From Phoronis ovalis (Eukaryota > Phoronida > Phoronidae), in assembly GCA_028565635.1 (NCBI GenBank), contig JAOXYB010042071.1:1-12858 (forward strand): DNA of 12,858 bases, read 5' to 3'. A program made the position numbers and the translations under genes. Below, piece by piece: positions 1-8,034 of the stretch (the first letter of the stretch is position 1; every line of letters starts with the position of its first letter). The notes beneath the pieces are model-generated. The model was given only the letters and a program-made list of their open reading frames with translations. It did no database searches and was not told the origin of the DNA.

Positions 1-209
1 TGGAACAGTTATTATTAGCTAAAAAAGGGAATTTCTTTAATATAAACAATATTGAAACATTATCACGTGAAAGACGAAACCAATGCTGTATATCCTATAG
101 ATAGGATAAACAGCAAAAAATTAATACTTAATAGAATAAATGGAATATTCTGTTATCCTTTAACCATCTTTTTGCATATTAATATTCCACATAATAAATC
201 ATTTCTCAC
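1..209 (-). other. VPS54 intron (partial)
   Basis: Intron following VPS54 coding exon 2, from donor GTGAGA at 209-204 to the left edge. It is AT-rich with no coding signal. It contains an 18-base near-palindrome at 91-108 (TATCCTAT-AG-ATAGGATA) and a TCACGTGA E-box-like palindrome at 63-70, either of which may be chance. Confidence 0.7.
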
Positions 210-505
210 CCCTGAGGTCTTCCTCAAGTATTTTGCAAAATGATCTCTTCCTATTTCTGGTAAATAAGGCGATGGCATAACTTCCACTTTTTCAAACCCT
301 TCTCCCCATGTTTTAGTAAAAAAATCACTTTCTCTCTTTGCAAGCCTAGGATCATTTAATAAAGCAGGCAAGTTAACTTTTGAGTTGAATATTGTCCATT
401 TGTGCTGATCCAGGACAACATTTGGCTCCGTGGATGGAACTGGTGTAGATTCCCTGGATGTACTTCCTCTGGAACTAGTTGACTGGGTACTTCCTCTTCT
501 CATCC
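210..505 (-). CDS. VPS54: VPS54 coding exon 2
   Basis: The acceptor is tttgtattcctttgcag (ends at 506) and the donor is GGG|GTGAGA (from 209). The exon has 296 bases, phase 1 in and phase 0 out. It starts with a low-complexity Ser/Thr/Arg stretch (MRRGSTQSTSSRGSTSRES), followed by the conserved Vps54 segment with NDPRLAKRESDFFTKTWG and ending HFAKYLRKTSG. Open reading frame beyond 210 reads into intron sequence and stops soon after. Confidence 0.88.
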
Positions 506-1279
506 CTGCAAAGGAATACAAACACGTGAATTTATGTTAACACAAAAATACTGTAGCCTTGATCAGAAAACATTCCAAATACATGACGTCACCATACAAA
601 TTGGCAAATAATGTCAAACGCATTTCAAGTCTTAAAGTTTTAGTAATAGCATTTTGACATAAACCGGACTTTCAGGCAAGATTGTGAATGCCAACTTGAT
701 TTTTACATAAACATTTTCAGGTCTGCATTTAATCCATGAGATTCTCATTTAAATCGTAAATTTTGGGTACAGATGAATATGTAATTTAATCACCGGGATG
801 GTTATTTCCTTGCCTGCTGGTAAGTTGAAATTAAAAGTGAAGTACCTTGACATGCTAGTTGAAGTTTTAAAATTCAACATACATGGGTGTTTCATATTTA
901 ATACAAGAAGTACCAATACAAGAAGTACCAATACAATATTAACACTATATACAGGTAAAATTTCATGATAAAAGTCTTTATTACCAAAATCTGTATCTGC
1001 ATTACTTGCTACATGATCTCTGGCAACATGATCCTCATAGTCTTTATCACTCACGCCTTCCAGAGGCAAAGAAGGACATATACCATTACTACCATAACGG
1101 CAAACAAACGAACCGCCTTCCTTGGTACAATGGAAATCTCTTAAATGTCTACAAAAGTCTCTTGGTGATTTAAAATTAGCTGCTGAAATATTGCCGGTAT
1201 GGGAACACAGACGACATCGTTTCCATGGAGGTACAAAATTTGGTTTACTATAGTGTTCATTTAACCCAGAAGACATCAT
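210..1279 (-). CDS. VPS54: VPS54-like gene, 5' part (two coding exons, incomplete at left edge)
   Basis: Vps54 is a subunit of the GARP complex (with Vps51, Vps52, Vps53), which tethers endosome-derived vesicles at the trans-Golgi network. Coding exons are 1279-985 and 505-210. They join phase 1 to phase 1 (G|GG) and give about 197 N-terminal residues. Recognition rests on residues about 130-195: DQHKWTIFNSKVNLP, then NDPRLAKRESDFFTKTWG, then YLPEI, which closely match the stretch before the Vps54_N domain in animal Vps54. Before it lie a Ser/Thr-rich linker and two CxxC/Hx4H-type zinc-finger-like motifs. An in-frame TGA at 1339-1337 makes ATG 1279 the first usable start, and a second ATG follows at once. 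The remaining exons, including the long coiled-coil body, lie left of the window. Identity is strong from exon 2. Assignment of exon 1 to the same gene rests on phase and strand. Confidence 0.85.
584..591. promoter_or_regulatory. Perfect CRE/ATF octamer TGACGTCA
   Basis: The palindromic octamer TGACGTCA lies in VPS54 intron 1, about 700 bases inside the gene. CREB/ATF proteins bind this sequence. A single octamer could occur by chance, although the CpG makes it rarer in AT-rich DNA. Use as an intronic enhancer is only inferred. Confidence 0.3.
900..936. repeat. Tandem repeat, 15-bp unit, about 2.5 copies
   Basis: The unit aatacaagaagtacc is repeated exactly at 900-914 and 915-929, with a partial third copy (aatacaa) at 930-936. 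It is a short minisatellite-like duplication inside VPS54 intron 1. Confidence 0.85.
985..1279 (-). CDS. VPS54: VPS54 coding exon 1, zinc-finger-like N-terminus
   Basis: This exon has 98 codons plus one base, ending TTTG|GTAATA (donor at 984-979). It encodes MMSSGLNEHY, then a PPWKRCRLC segment and two metal-binding-looking units: CRLC followed by RHLRDFHC, and C-x7-C (CRYGSNGIC) followed by DHVARDH. The spacing H-x4-H repeats in both, as in C2H2-like fingers. The segment TKEGGSFVCRYG and LPLEGVSDKDYEDH look like a conserved domain, not random coding. I recall human VPS54 as having no such fingers, so this may be an N-terminal module kept in invertebrates and lost in vertebrates. Function is unknown from sequence. 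Confidence 0.75.
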
Positions 1280-1340
1280 TATTACATAGAAATAATTGAC
1301 CAGTAGTAAAGCATTTCTCACGCATGGCAATTTCTTTCAT
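1257..1340 (-). other. Possible uORF in the VPS54 leader
   Basis: An ATG at 1340-1338 opens a 27-codon frame that ends with TGA at 1259-1257. It overlaps the proposed Vps54 start (1279) in another frame. If the transcript begins upstream of 1340, this uORF would compete with the main start. The transcription start is not known, so it may lie outside the mRNA. Confidence 0.3.
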
Positions 1341-1416
1341 AACTAACGCATCTTGTAGAAAACGCTAAATTCTAACGTACAGAAAAAAGAAATCACCCGA
1401 CCTTCGCCATTTAAAC

Positions 1417-1429
1417 TACCCACAATGCA
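1417..1429 (+). promoter_or_regulatory. ZNF143/Staf-like motif
   Basis: TACCCACAATGCA fits the Staf/ZNF143 consensus YWCCCRNMATSCM at every position. It is preceded by an AC that makes ACTACCC, echoing the ACTAC half of the extended motif. ZNF143 sites are typical of vertebrate bidirectional and housekeeping promoters, which suits its place between two divergent housekeeping genes. Confidence 0.5.
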
Positions 1430-1575
1430 AAATCAAACGTGGCATAAATAGGTCAAGCACAAAAATGCCACTCTCGTGACATCTATTGTTGGCACAGATA
1501 GAAAGTGAATATAATAAGATTCCTCGAAGTTTATAGACCAAGTCAGATCGCATTTGTTTTTTGTTAAAAACTTAT

Positions 1576-1592
1576 TAGGACCGTGCGTCCTA
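1576..1592. repeat. Inverted repeat in WDR20 leader
   Basis: TAGGAC (1576-1581) and GTCCTA (1587-1592) are perfect 6-base arms around the 5-base spacer CGTGC. It lies 80-100 bases before the WDR20 start, so it could be a dimeric factor site or a small RNA hairpin in the leader. Both are speculative. Confidence 0.4.
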
Positions 1593-1670
1593 CAAATCTT
1601 TACACCGGAAACAGATTTAAACTAGCGCACCTGAAAAATCCGGGCACTTTATTTGCTTGATTCCTAAACC

Positions 1671-1681
1671 ATCATGGCGGC
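1671..1681 (+). promoter_or_regulatory. YY1-like motif overlapping the WDR20 start codon
   Basis: ATCATGGCGGC differs from the YY1 consensus AANATGGCGGC at one position. YY1 sites that overlap initiator ATGs are common in animal housekeeping genes. The ATG also has a favourable start context (A at -3, G at +4). Confidence 0.4.
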
Positions 1682-1928
1682 ACAATCTGAGGGAGGAGGT
1701 AAAGATGACATAAAAACCCAATTTATGACACGTGAAGGAACTTATAAATTAATGACTTTGTCGGAGTATTCAAGGCCTAATAGAGTACCGTATCAAACGC
1801 AAGGAAATGCTCCAATAAATACTTCACTTATCGCTCTACCAGATCAGTCAGGTGCTGGTGGAGGTGACAGGATATGTTTCAATGTTGGTAGAGAGTTATA
1901 TTTCTATGTGTACAAGGGAGTGAGAAAG
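1674..1928 (+). CDS. WDR20: WDR20 coding exon 1
   Basis: This exon has 85 codons and begins MAAQSEGGG. It ends ...YKGVRK at a strong donor AAG|GTAAGT (1929-1934). The N-terminus contains KTQFMTREGTYKL and the SEYSRPNRVP motif, typical of the WDR20 family, then the first propeller strand (RICFNVGRELYFYVYKG). Confidence 0.95.
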
Positions 1929-4900
1929 GTAAGTGTATAAATAAACAGGTGGTTAACTGAGTTAAACAATTCTTTATGATTACTGTAATAAATTCATATA
2001 CTACATTTAAGAAATGTGTAAATGGAATTTGGACCTATAAATGAAGCAGGAAATGATAACTGTATCTTGTTTACTACACCAAATTGCAACCGTTACCTTG
2101 ACACAATTATATGCTGGCAGTAAAACATGAAGTGTAAAAGCTACAATATACTATTCGCATGAAATAGCCTACAATTTTTGTTAAGACATCTTGATTGGTA
2201 AGTATCGTGGGAGTTGTAAACATAGAATACCATATGCTGATGATATCTACTGATGCGTCTTAATAAATAAGTAATAATTAAGCGAGATATTAAACTGACA
2301 TCATCATCATCAGATTATGAATTAGTGAAAGCAGTTACATGAAATGAAATGCTAATTTTTCTTTTTGACAGAGATGTGTCAAATTGTATTTTTATATGTA
2401 AATAATGACCTGGAATAAGAGTAGTCTTTGAGTAGTTTAATCTTTATTTTCTTAATGCTCCGCTTATAGCGGAACACTATGAGGACAACAATTGTACTAG
2501 TCTTTGAAGAGCTCCGGTACTGCAAATATAGTGACATATTCTTTGACCTGGGACAAATAAAACTAAACTCAGTTTCATTGATCCCAGTTTTGATTTTGCA
2601 AGCTAATCTTCTTCTTTCCCAGGTTCAAAAACATTTCAGACATAATTTCAGGCAAATAAAACATGCGCCAACCAATGCTTTGTAACTTGTAATGTTTAAA
2701 AAACGTATCTGATACATATGTTGACAGCTTATTTTTCCCCTCACACGATTTAGTATATGTAACACTTCTTCCTTCAAGATCTACATCACTTATATTTAAT
2801 TAAAGCTTTGAAACTTGTAATGATATGAGGAGATGAAATGAATTAGACTATTTGAAGAATTTAATTATTTTCTTGTAAAGTTAATATTTGAATGAGCCCA
2901 ATCACTCTTATGTCATCCAAATGTTTTTATTAATAAGTATGAATGCTTTGAAGCTGTAGCTGAATTGATATATTTTTGTGGAAGCTTATTAGTGAACTGG
3001 ATACAATGTTGACTATGCTTAAAGTAAAAATTAATATCGTCCCTGGATAAAAGGTGTCCCAGGGTATGTGCAAATGTCGTTGAATCCAAAAGAAGGGTTG
3101 CTGAAGCAAAAAAATATGTTTTTATAACATGATCCATAGGGAGTAACAAAATTACAGTCACTTCTACCCCATGAGTGTCTTGGAGTGTTTAATACTGGGA
3201 CAATAATGTGCATCATGTATGATCTTTTGAGTGATAGATGGAAAAGTTACCCAGACTCTTACAGTAGCTGACATATCTTTTTTCAAAATCTGTTTAATTA
3301 CAGGCTGCTGATTTAACAAAACCAATAGATAAGCGAATATATAAAGGTACATTGCCAACATGTCATGATTTCAATGCAGTATCTGCTCGTGCTGATAGTG
3401 TGATGCTGCTGGTAGGTTTCACAGCTGGGCAAGTGCAACTAATAGATCCAATCAAGAAAGAAATTAGTAAACTGTATAATGAAGAGGTTAGTACAATGAT
3501 ATTTTAAACTTTTCATAATAAATATTAAACTCTTTTGCAATACTTAAAAATATATGAAGTTTATATATTTCATTTACTCAAGCAGTCTAAAATAATAATA
3601 ATAATAATGTCAAATTTTGATTAATAGTTTTAAAATCACTTCCTTATAACAGAAAATTGCAACAACTACTCCATTATGTTCCTCTTCCATTTTCGAAAGA
3701 GCTGAATTATTCAACCATATTTTGCCAAAAAATTTGGTTTGCCTCTAGATCTGTTAAACTGCCCACTTTTCTTGCATAGTTCAATTAACCCATTATTTTG
3801 ATCACCATACCTTTTTGCAAAAAATTGCAAATAAAAAGGAAGAAAGGATCACACTTTTATTTTTTCACCTTTGGTTAGTTTCTTCAGTTTGAGATATTTA
3901 CATTATAAGCCATCAGACACACTTCAAATACAGTTTGTAAAAAAAAGATAATTTTCTAATAGTTTAATCAGCTAAAATTGAGATTTTTATTGTCGACGTA
4001 ACACAGGTAAAACGCTATGTATTTTTAACATAGTGGATCTGTTGTCAGCAATTTTTAAAAATCAATAGTCTTCTACAGATATTTAACAGTATTGCGAATT
4101 TAAAAATTATACTTTTGGTAGTGTTAGTTGATTTAACAAGTCTTTAGCTGTTAATCAATTCCTGTATTACACTGTGGTAGCTCCAACAGATAGTGTAGTC
4201 ATGTCAAGCATATGCTTTGCTACCAAGTTTATACTGTTTTGTAGTTTAATAGCCTTGTTATGTGACAGAAATATTATCTAACAGTGCTCAATGACACTGA
4301 CTGGTCAGTTGATATGAATTGATAACTTAGTTTCAACTAAAATTTACATTCAACTAAAATTTGGCACAAGGTTTAATGCAGTATACAGGTAGTATACATC
4401 ATTTTTAAATTTTGAGGAAATCTGTTTATACCAGATTACCAAGGCATTAGTTTCTCAACTATGGTTAGTATCTTATTGGTTCTAAAGTTGTATAGTGTTA
4501 TTTTTTTAGAAAGCCTAATCAAATATTTTTGTACATTATGGTGTTTTGTATTTTCAGAGGCTCATAGATAAGACAAAGGTTACATGCATTAAGTGGCTGC
4601 CTAGGTCTGAAAATCAATTTTTAGTTGCACATGCAAGTGGACAAATGTATGTGTACAAGGAGGAACTAGTATGTGGGGCAACACCACCTCATTATCAAAC
4701 TTTCAAACAAGGAGAGGGGTACTGTGTTTCTACATGCAAAACAAAAAGTACACGCAATCCTTTATATAGATGGGTAATAGGTGAAGGTGCTTTAAATCAA
4801 TTTGAATTTTCACCCTGTTGTAAATATTTAGCGACTGTTAGCCAAGATGGTTACTTACGTGTGTTTAACTTCGACACTATGGAATTACTTGGACAAATGA

Positions 4901-6813
4901 AAAGTTATTTTGGGGGATTGTTGTGTGTTTGTTGGTCACCAGATGGAAGGTACATAGTCACAGGAGGAGAAGATGACTTAGTGACCGTATATTCATTTCA
5001 TGAAAATCAGGTCATATGTCGAGGTAGAGGCCATAGGTCATGGGTCAATGTTGTGGCCTTTGACCCATATACAACAAGTTTAGGAGATACAGAATTTGAC
5101 TTCAGTGGAAGTGACGATGACTTTTTGCAACATATTTCAAGAAGCAATCATAGCTTATTAACAGACAATACATTAAGAGACTCATTAAGGAGTTCAAATT
5201 CATCGCGGAACACATCCAAACGAAACTCTATAGATAGTAAATCTCTAACAGGAGGAACATTTTACCGATTTGGTTCGGTAGGTCAAGATGCTATGTTGTG
5301 CCTTTGGGATTTGACGGAAGATGTATTAAAACAGCCTGTGACAACAAAAGGGAGATCAAGTACTTTTAATCAGCAAAATGCATCATGTAGCAGTAGTTCA
5401 GGTCCTAGGAGTAACAGTTTACCACCTACCCCTGTACCAAATTCAGTACCGAATCATAATTTTGTTGGAACACCAAATGCTAATACTAATGCTACAACTG
5501 CTAGTACAAATAAATTTGCTACACTGACATTGGGTGAACGGAAAGAGCACCGTGAAAATCATCATGAACATAAGAAAGAGCATAAGAAAAATTTCAGTCT
5601 TGGTAGTAAAAGTGCTGATAAAATAAATTTCATGAAAAACTATGTCAAACCAGTAGATGATGCCTTTAAAGTTCTTGGCACACCCCAGTGCCCAAAAATA
5701 GAAGACTCACCAATGTTAGAAGCATTAGTTTGTAAAAAGATAGCTCATGAAAGGCTTACATCTTTTGCATTTCGAGAAGATTGTATAATAACGGCTTGCC
5801 AAGAGGGATTTGTTTGTACATGGGCAAGACCTGGAAAAGTAGTAAGGAAATTTTGCACAACATTTTGATAAATTTGAAACCTTCATTAGCTATTGTCTGT
5901 GAAATGTAACAGTTCCTGCGGTAATTCCGTAGCGTGAACAGAATCTCACAGAAAACAGGTTTACTATTAATGTCACCTCGGAATCCTGTGTAATCAGTTA
6001 TCTTTATAAACTAAATAAATAATTCAATCACAAACTTGCTCACCACAGCACCGCAGCTGCAGAAATTCTAAAATGATAATATGAGCACTTCCAGAAACTT
6101 CGAACACATTCGGTATTTCGATTGAGTAGGAGCAAGGCAATAAACAACTGCAGTTAATTAAATATTAGACCAATTATATAGGATGATGCATAACTGTATG
6201 TGACAATTTGTGAATTTGTTCGTTGACTGAATGAAAGTTTTTTATTTTCATTTTTTGCTTAAAATCTCAAAAAAATCATCTACAAAATTAGTGCAAAATT
6301 TTGCAGAATTTGTCACTTATGTTGCAGAGTACAAGTAAAATTGTTACAGAGTTTCAAGTTTTTCGCTGCAGAATTCCACAAGAACTGAAATAACTATTTT
6401 TATCTGTCAATTGAACCACATTTGTAAAGATTAATATGATTTTTTTCATACTATTTGAGGTTCTTGATAACCTAGATGGAAATAAATAGGCAATCAAGTT
6501 ATACCACTTTAACCTGAGTGATAATAATGTGTGAAAGTATTAATGCAAAGAGTTTAAAGTACAATGCCATATACTGTTGGGTTTTTAGAAGTACCATACA
6601 AAAGTTAAGTGAAATCCAGCAGTAAGTTTTCAAAATCTTGTAAGAAATATTGTATAATGCAAATCCGAATAGACCTGATTTCAAAGACGTCGTAAATAGG
6701 AGTCTTCAGGAATTCAAAATGTATGTTGAATTCAATTTTTTTTTCCGTAGGGATTGACTCAGCAGACAGCAGTGTCGCCTACGCCGACAAATCCTAGTGG
6801 CACAGTTGTGTAG
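1674..6813 (+). CDS. WDR20: WDR20-like WD-repeat protein, complete (4 coding exons)
   Basis: WDR20 is a WD40 beta-propeller cofactor that binds and activates the deubiquitinases USP12 and USP46 together with WDR48 (UAF1). Coding exons are 1674-1928, 3304-3486, 4558-5841 and 6751-6813. All junctions are phase 0 with GT-AG ends, and they join to 594 residues, close to the roughly 570 of human WDR20. Diagnostic stretches match the family through its length: SEYSRPNRVP, CFNVGRELYFYVYKGVRK, AGQVQLIDPIKKE, KSTRNPL, MKSYFGGLLCVCWSPDG, GGEDDLVTV, WVNVVAFDPYTT, RFGSVGQDAMLCLWDLTEDV, ICKKIAHERLT-like CKKIAHERLT, and ACQEGFVCTWARPGKV. Long Ser/Asn/Thr-rich insertions at about 328-380 and 408-508 are probably disordered. 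An in-frame TAA at 1665-1667 fixes the start. Two C-terminal ends are possible. The vertebrate paralogue DMWD is the alternative name, but the moderate length fits WDR20, and an invertebrate gene may be ancestral to both. Confidence 0.95.
1929..3303 (+). other. WDR20 intron 1
   Basis: A 1,375-base AT-rich intron. Open frames on both strands here have no recognisable protein. Small structures only: a hairpin TCCGC-ttata-GCGGA at 2459-2473, a CTGGGA/TCCCAG pair at 2548-2553 and 2582-2587, and a short ATC run near 2301-2312. Confidence 0.85.
3304..3486 (+). CDS. WDR20: WDR20 coding exon 2
   Basis: This exon has 61 codons, with acceptor ttaattacag ending 3303 and donor GAG|GTTAGT at 3487. It encodes AADLTKPIDKRIYKG, CHDFN and a WD-repeat core LLVGFTAGQVQLIDPIKKE, ending KLYNEE. 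The family-specific join NEE-RLIDK to the next exon is preserved. It has no own start codon and is too short to stand out as an open frame. Confidence 0.95.
3591..3608. repeat. AAT trinucleotide microsatellite
   Basis: A simple run of about six AAT units within WDR20 intron 2, likely to vary in length between individuals. Confidence 0.8.
4332..4362. repeat. Direct repeat of 14 bp, two copies
   Basis: TTCAACTAAAATTT occurs at 4332-4345 and again at 4349-4362, separated by three bases. It is a local duplication in WDR20 intron 2. Confidence 0.75.
4558..5841 (+). CDS. WDR20: WDR20 coding exon 3 (main propeller exon)
   Basis: This exon has 428 codons, with acceptor gtattttcag ending 4557. It holds most of the beta-propeller: RLIDKTKVTCIKWLPRSENQ, the repeat around 204-235, the strongly conserved FGGLLCVCWSPDGRYIVTGG with DDLVTVYSF (about 266-293), a Ser/Asp insert with FSGSDDDF (about 328), GSVGQDAMLCLWDL (about 385-398), a linker with RSNSLPPTP and a His/Lys-rich KEHRENHHEHKKEHKK run, then KKIAHERLT and ACQEGFVCTW. 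The donor GTA|GTAAGG at 5842 leads to exon 4. If it is not used, the frame runs on for eight more codons to TGA at 5866-5868. Confidence 0.95.
5842..5868 (+). CDS. WDR20: Alternative WDR20 C-terminus by read-through of the exon 3 donor
   Basis: If the intron after exon 3 is not spliced, the protein gains VRKFCTTF after GKV and stops at 5866-5868, giving a 582-residue form. As I recall, human WDR20 also has a form ending GKVVSFNP, which looks like the same kind of donor read-through. Whether this form is made here needs transcript evidence. No clear AATAAA follows directly, although AAATAAATAA occurs near 6012-6021. Confidence 0.45.
   Translation, partial: VRKFCTTF
6089..6101. promoter_or_regulatory. 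Heat-shock-element-like motif
   Basis: TTCCAGAAACTTC is a three-unit alternating TTCnnGAAnnTTC array, the minimal HSF trimer site. It lies in WDR20 intron 3, about 4 kb past the 3' end of the HSP90 coding sequence, and no promoter is known nearby. Such a site is expected by chance roughly once in ten windows of this size, so its use is uncertain. Confidence 0.25.
6751..6813 (+). CDS. WDR20: WDR20 terminal coding exon 4 (NPSGTVV end)
   Basis: After a long pyrimidine tract and acceptor ccgtag (ends 6750), 20 codons in phase 0 encode GLTQQTAVSPTPTNPSGTVV and a TAG stop. The ending PSGTVV is the same as the tail I recall for vertebrate DMWD, which supports this as a true exon. The last residues T-V-V fit a class I PDZ-ligand pattern (S/T-x-hydrophobic). 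Confidence 0.82.
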   Translation, partial: GLTQQTAVSPTPTNPSGTVV

Positions 6814-6827
6814 TATGCAGCTTACAA

Positions 6828-6835
6828 TGTATATA
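6828..6835 (+). promoter_or_regulatory. Pumilio response element in WDR20 3' UTR
   Basis: TGTATATA fits the PUF consensus UGUANAUA and starts 14 bases after the WDR20 stop codon. It lies in the longer palindrome ATGTATATACAT (6827-6838). Confidence 0.4.
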
Positions 6836-7717
6836 CATTACCTATGGTTGTGAGTTATTTTTTGTGTAATTGTTTCATTTCATCACATAAAATGGAGCAT
6901 GTAAAAAAAAATTTGTACCAGATAGATTCCAATATATCATGTAGCGGAATTGCTTATCGATGCGAGACTTATACAAATATTGAAACAATTCCTACTTTTT
7001 ATGCCTTTTGGAATAACTAGTCTAGTACGTGTTTTATCTTGAAATATGGTGTCATTTTTTCTCCATATGTAAGTATGGGATATGCAGTTTTGCACCAGAT
7101 GGTTTACTGTTTACAGCAAACAAACAGTGGTTACTAAATGTATGTCACAGTTTTTGAACAACATATCTAATTGCCTATTGCCAAGAAAAATTATTATCGG
7201 TATATTTTGGTGAAGCCACAATGAGAACAGAATATTTACCATTTTAACTTTGTGAATTTTCTAATGATAGAATTTTTTGCAATAAAATGTTTTATGAAAT
7301 CCTTGGTAATACTTTTTCTTGGTAATATGCAATGAAATGGGATGTTAAAAAAACTGTCTTTATAGTCGGTCTTTATCTTTATACAATTAAGTTTAGAGGA
7401 TCCAAATACGACTTTATAGCTGATCATTGTGACTAAAATGCCTTTTGATATTTCATATTTATTTAATATGCAAGTTGTTGATGACATTTTTGTTTTAGGT
7501 GAGATGTGTGTCATGTTCCAAGTGAAAGATGCACCTACACGTCTCCATAGATTAAAACAATGGACAATTTAGTGAAACAGGAAAGATGAAAATTGACTGT
7601 GTTAACAGATGGTTTGTACTATATTACAGTTAGTTAACATAGGACAATTGCAGCACCATAGATATCCTAGGAATAGATAACTCAAAAATTGTGTGATTTG
7701 TTACCTGTTCTAGGAGT

Positions 7718-7723
7718 AATAAA
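7718..7723 (+). terminator. Candidate proximal poly(A) signal for WDR20
   Basis: An AATAAA hexamer about 0.9 kb past the WDR20 stop. It is followed at 7732-7749 by a near-perfect palindrome, but only weak T-rich sequence lies downstream (7756-7766). Confidence 0.3.
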
Positions 7724-7731
7724 GAATATCA

Positions 7732-7749
7732 GTTGATGACATCATCAAC
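7732..7749. repeat. 18-base near-perfect palindrome
   Basis: GTTGATGA-CA-TCATCAAC has 8-base perfect arms around a 2-base centre and contains TGACATCA, one base from the CRE octamer. Such a tight palindrome fits a dimer-binding DNA site better than an RNA hairpin. It may also be chance. Confidence 0.5.
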
Positions 7750-8034
7750 CAAGACGAATTTTTGTTAGAGAAAATGTGGCACTTTCCTAATAACATTGTT
7801 GTTAACTCTAAATCATGTTGCATGATTTCAGTGGTTTGTATTTCTCAAGCAATCTCAAATGCAACTGCTCTAGGTGCACCTAAAGAAACAGAAAATGTGT
7901 TAATGGTTGTATACAAAATGCCTGCTTTGTGCTTTCTTGCAGAAAATATAGGTGCAAATTATCAGTTAGGTTACTATTCTGTTACTAAAATGAATTGTAA
8001 GATATAAACAAAATTAAGTGGTCTTCCATAGCCA

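Larger units (their letters stand above)
506..984 (-). other. VPS54 intron 1
   Basis: A 479-base intron with GT-AG ends (GTAATA donor at 984, ...ttgcag acceptor ending 506). It is AT-rich and carries no exon-like coding. It holds a 15-base tandem repeat (900-936) and a perfect CRE-type octamer TGACGTCA at 584-591. Confidence 0.8.
1280..1673. promoter_or_regulatory. Head-to-head promoter region between VPS54 and WDR20
   Basis: Only 394 bases separate the start codons of the divergently read VPS54 (minus) and WDR20 (plus) genes, so both 5' UTRs and both core promoters must lie here unless leader exons are far away. The stretch holds a ZNF143/Staf-like site (1417-1429), a weak TATA-like cataaatag (about 1443-1451) just next to it, and an inverted repeat TAGGAC-cgtgc-GTCCTA (1576-1592). 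It is less AT-rich than the introns but is not a strong CpG island by eye. Bidirectional activity is inferred from layout. Confidence 0.6.
3487..4557 (+). other. WDR20 intron 2
   Basis: A 1,071-base AT-rich intron with no coding signal. It contains an (AAT)6-type microsatellite at about 3591-3608, a 14-base direct repeat TTCAACTAAAATTT at 4332-4345 and 4349-4362, and a palindrome ACTGAC-TG-GTCAGT at 4296-4309. Confidence 0.85.
5842..6750 (+). other. WDR20 intron 3 (alternatively retained)
   Basis: A 909-base intron between the main exon and the short terminal exon, with GTAAGG donor and a T-rich tract before ccgtag. It doubles as 3' UTR if the read-through form is made. It holds a heat-shock-element-like site (6089-6101) and a 14-base palindrome TGCAAAATTTTGCA (6292-6305). 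Confidence 0.8.

Noticed and set aside
2479-2685. A 68-codon plus-strand frame
   Set aside because: It lies wholly in WDR20 intron 1, has no family resemblance and shows no exon boundary in phase with the flanking exons.
2913-3361. Three overlapping minus-strand frames of 61-82 codons
   Set aside because: They lie in intron 1 and antisense to WDR20 exon 2, and are low-complexity hydrophobic or unlike known proteins.
7236-7514. A 92-codon minus-strand frame
   Set aside because: It lies in the WDR20 3' UTR region, is rich in Lys, Ile and Phe as expected from AT-rich DNA, and has no recognisable domain.
7762-8007. An 81-codon plus-strand frame after the WDR20 stop
   Set aside because: It sits in the probable 3' UTR and has no recognised motif. 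Cys and Met content is odd but not convincing, and no promoter or splice link is seen.
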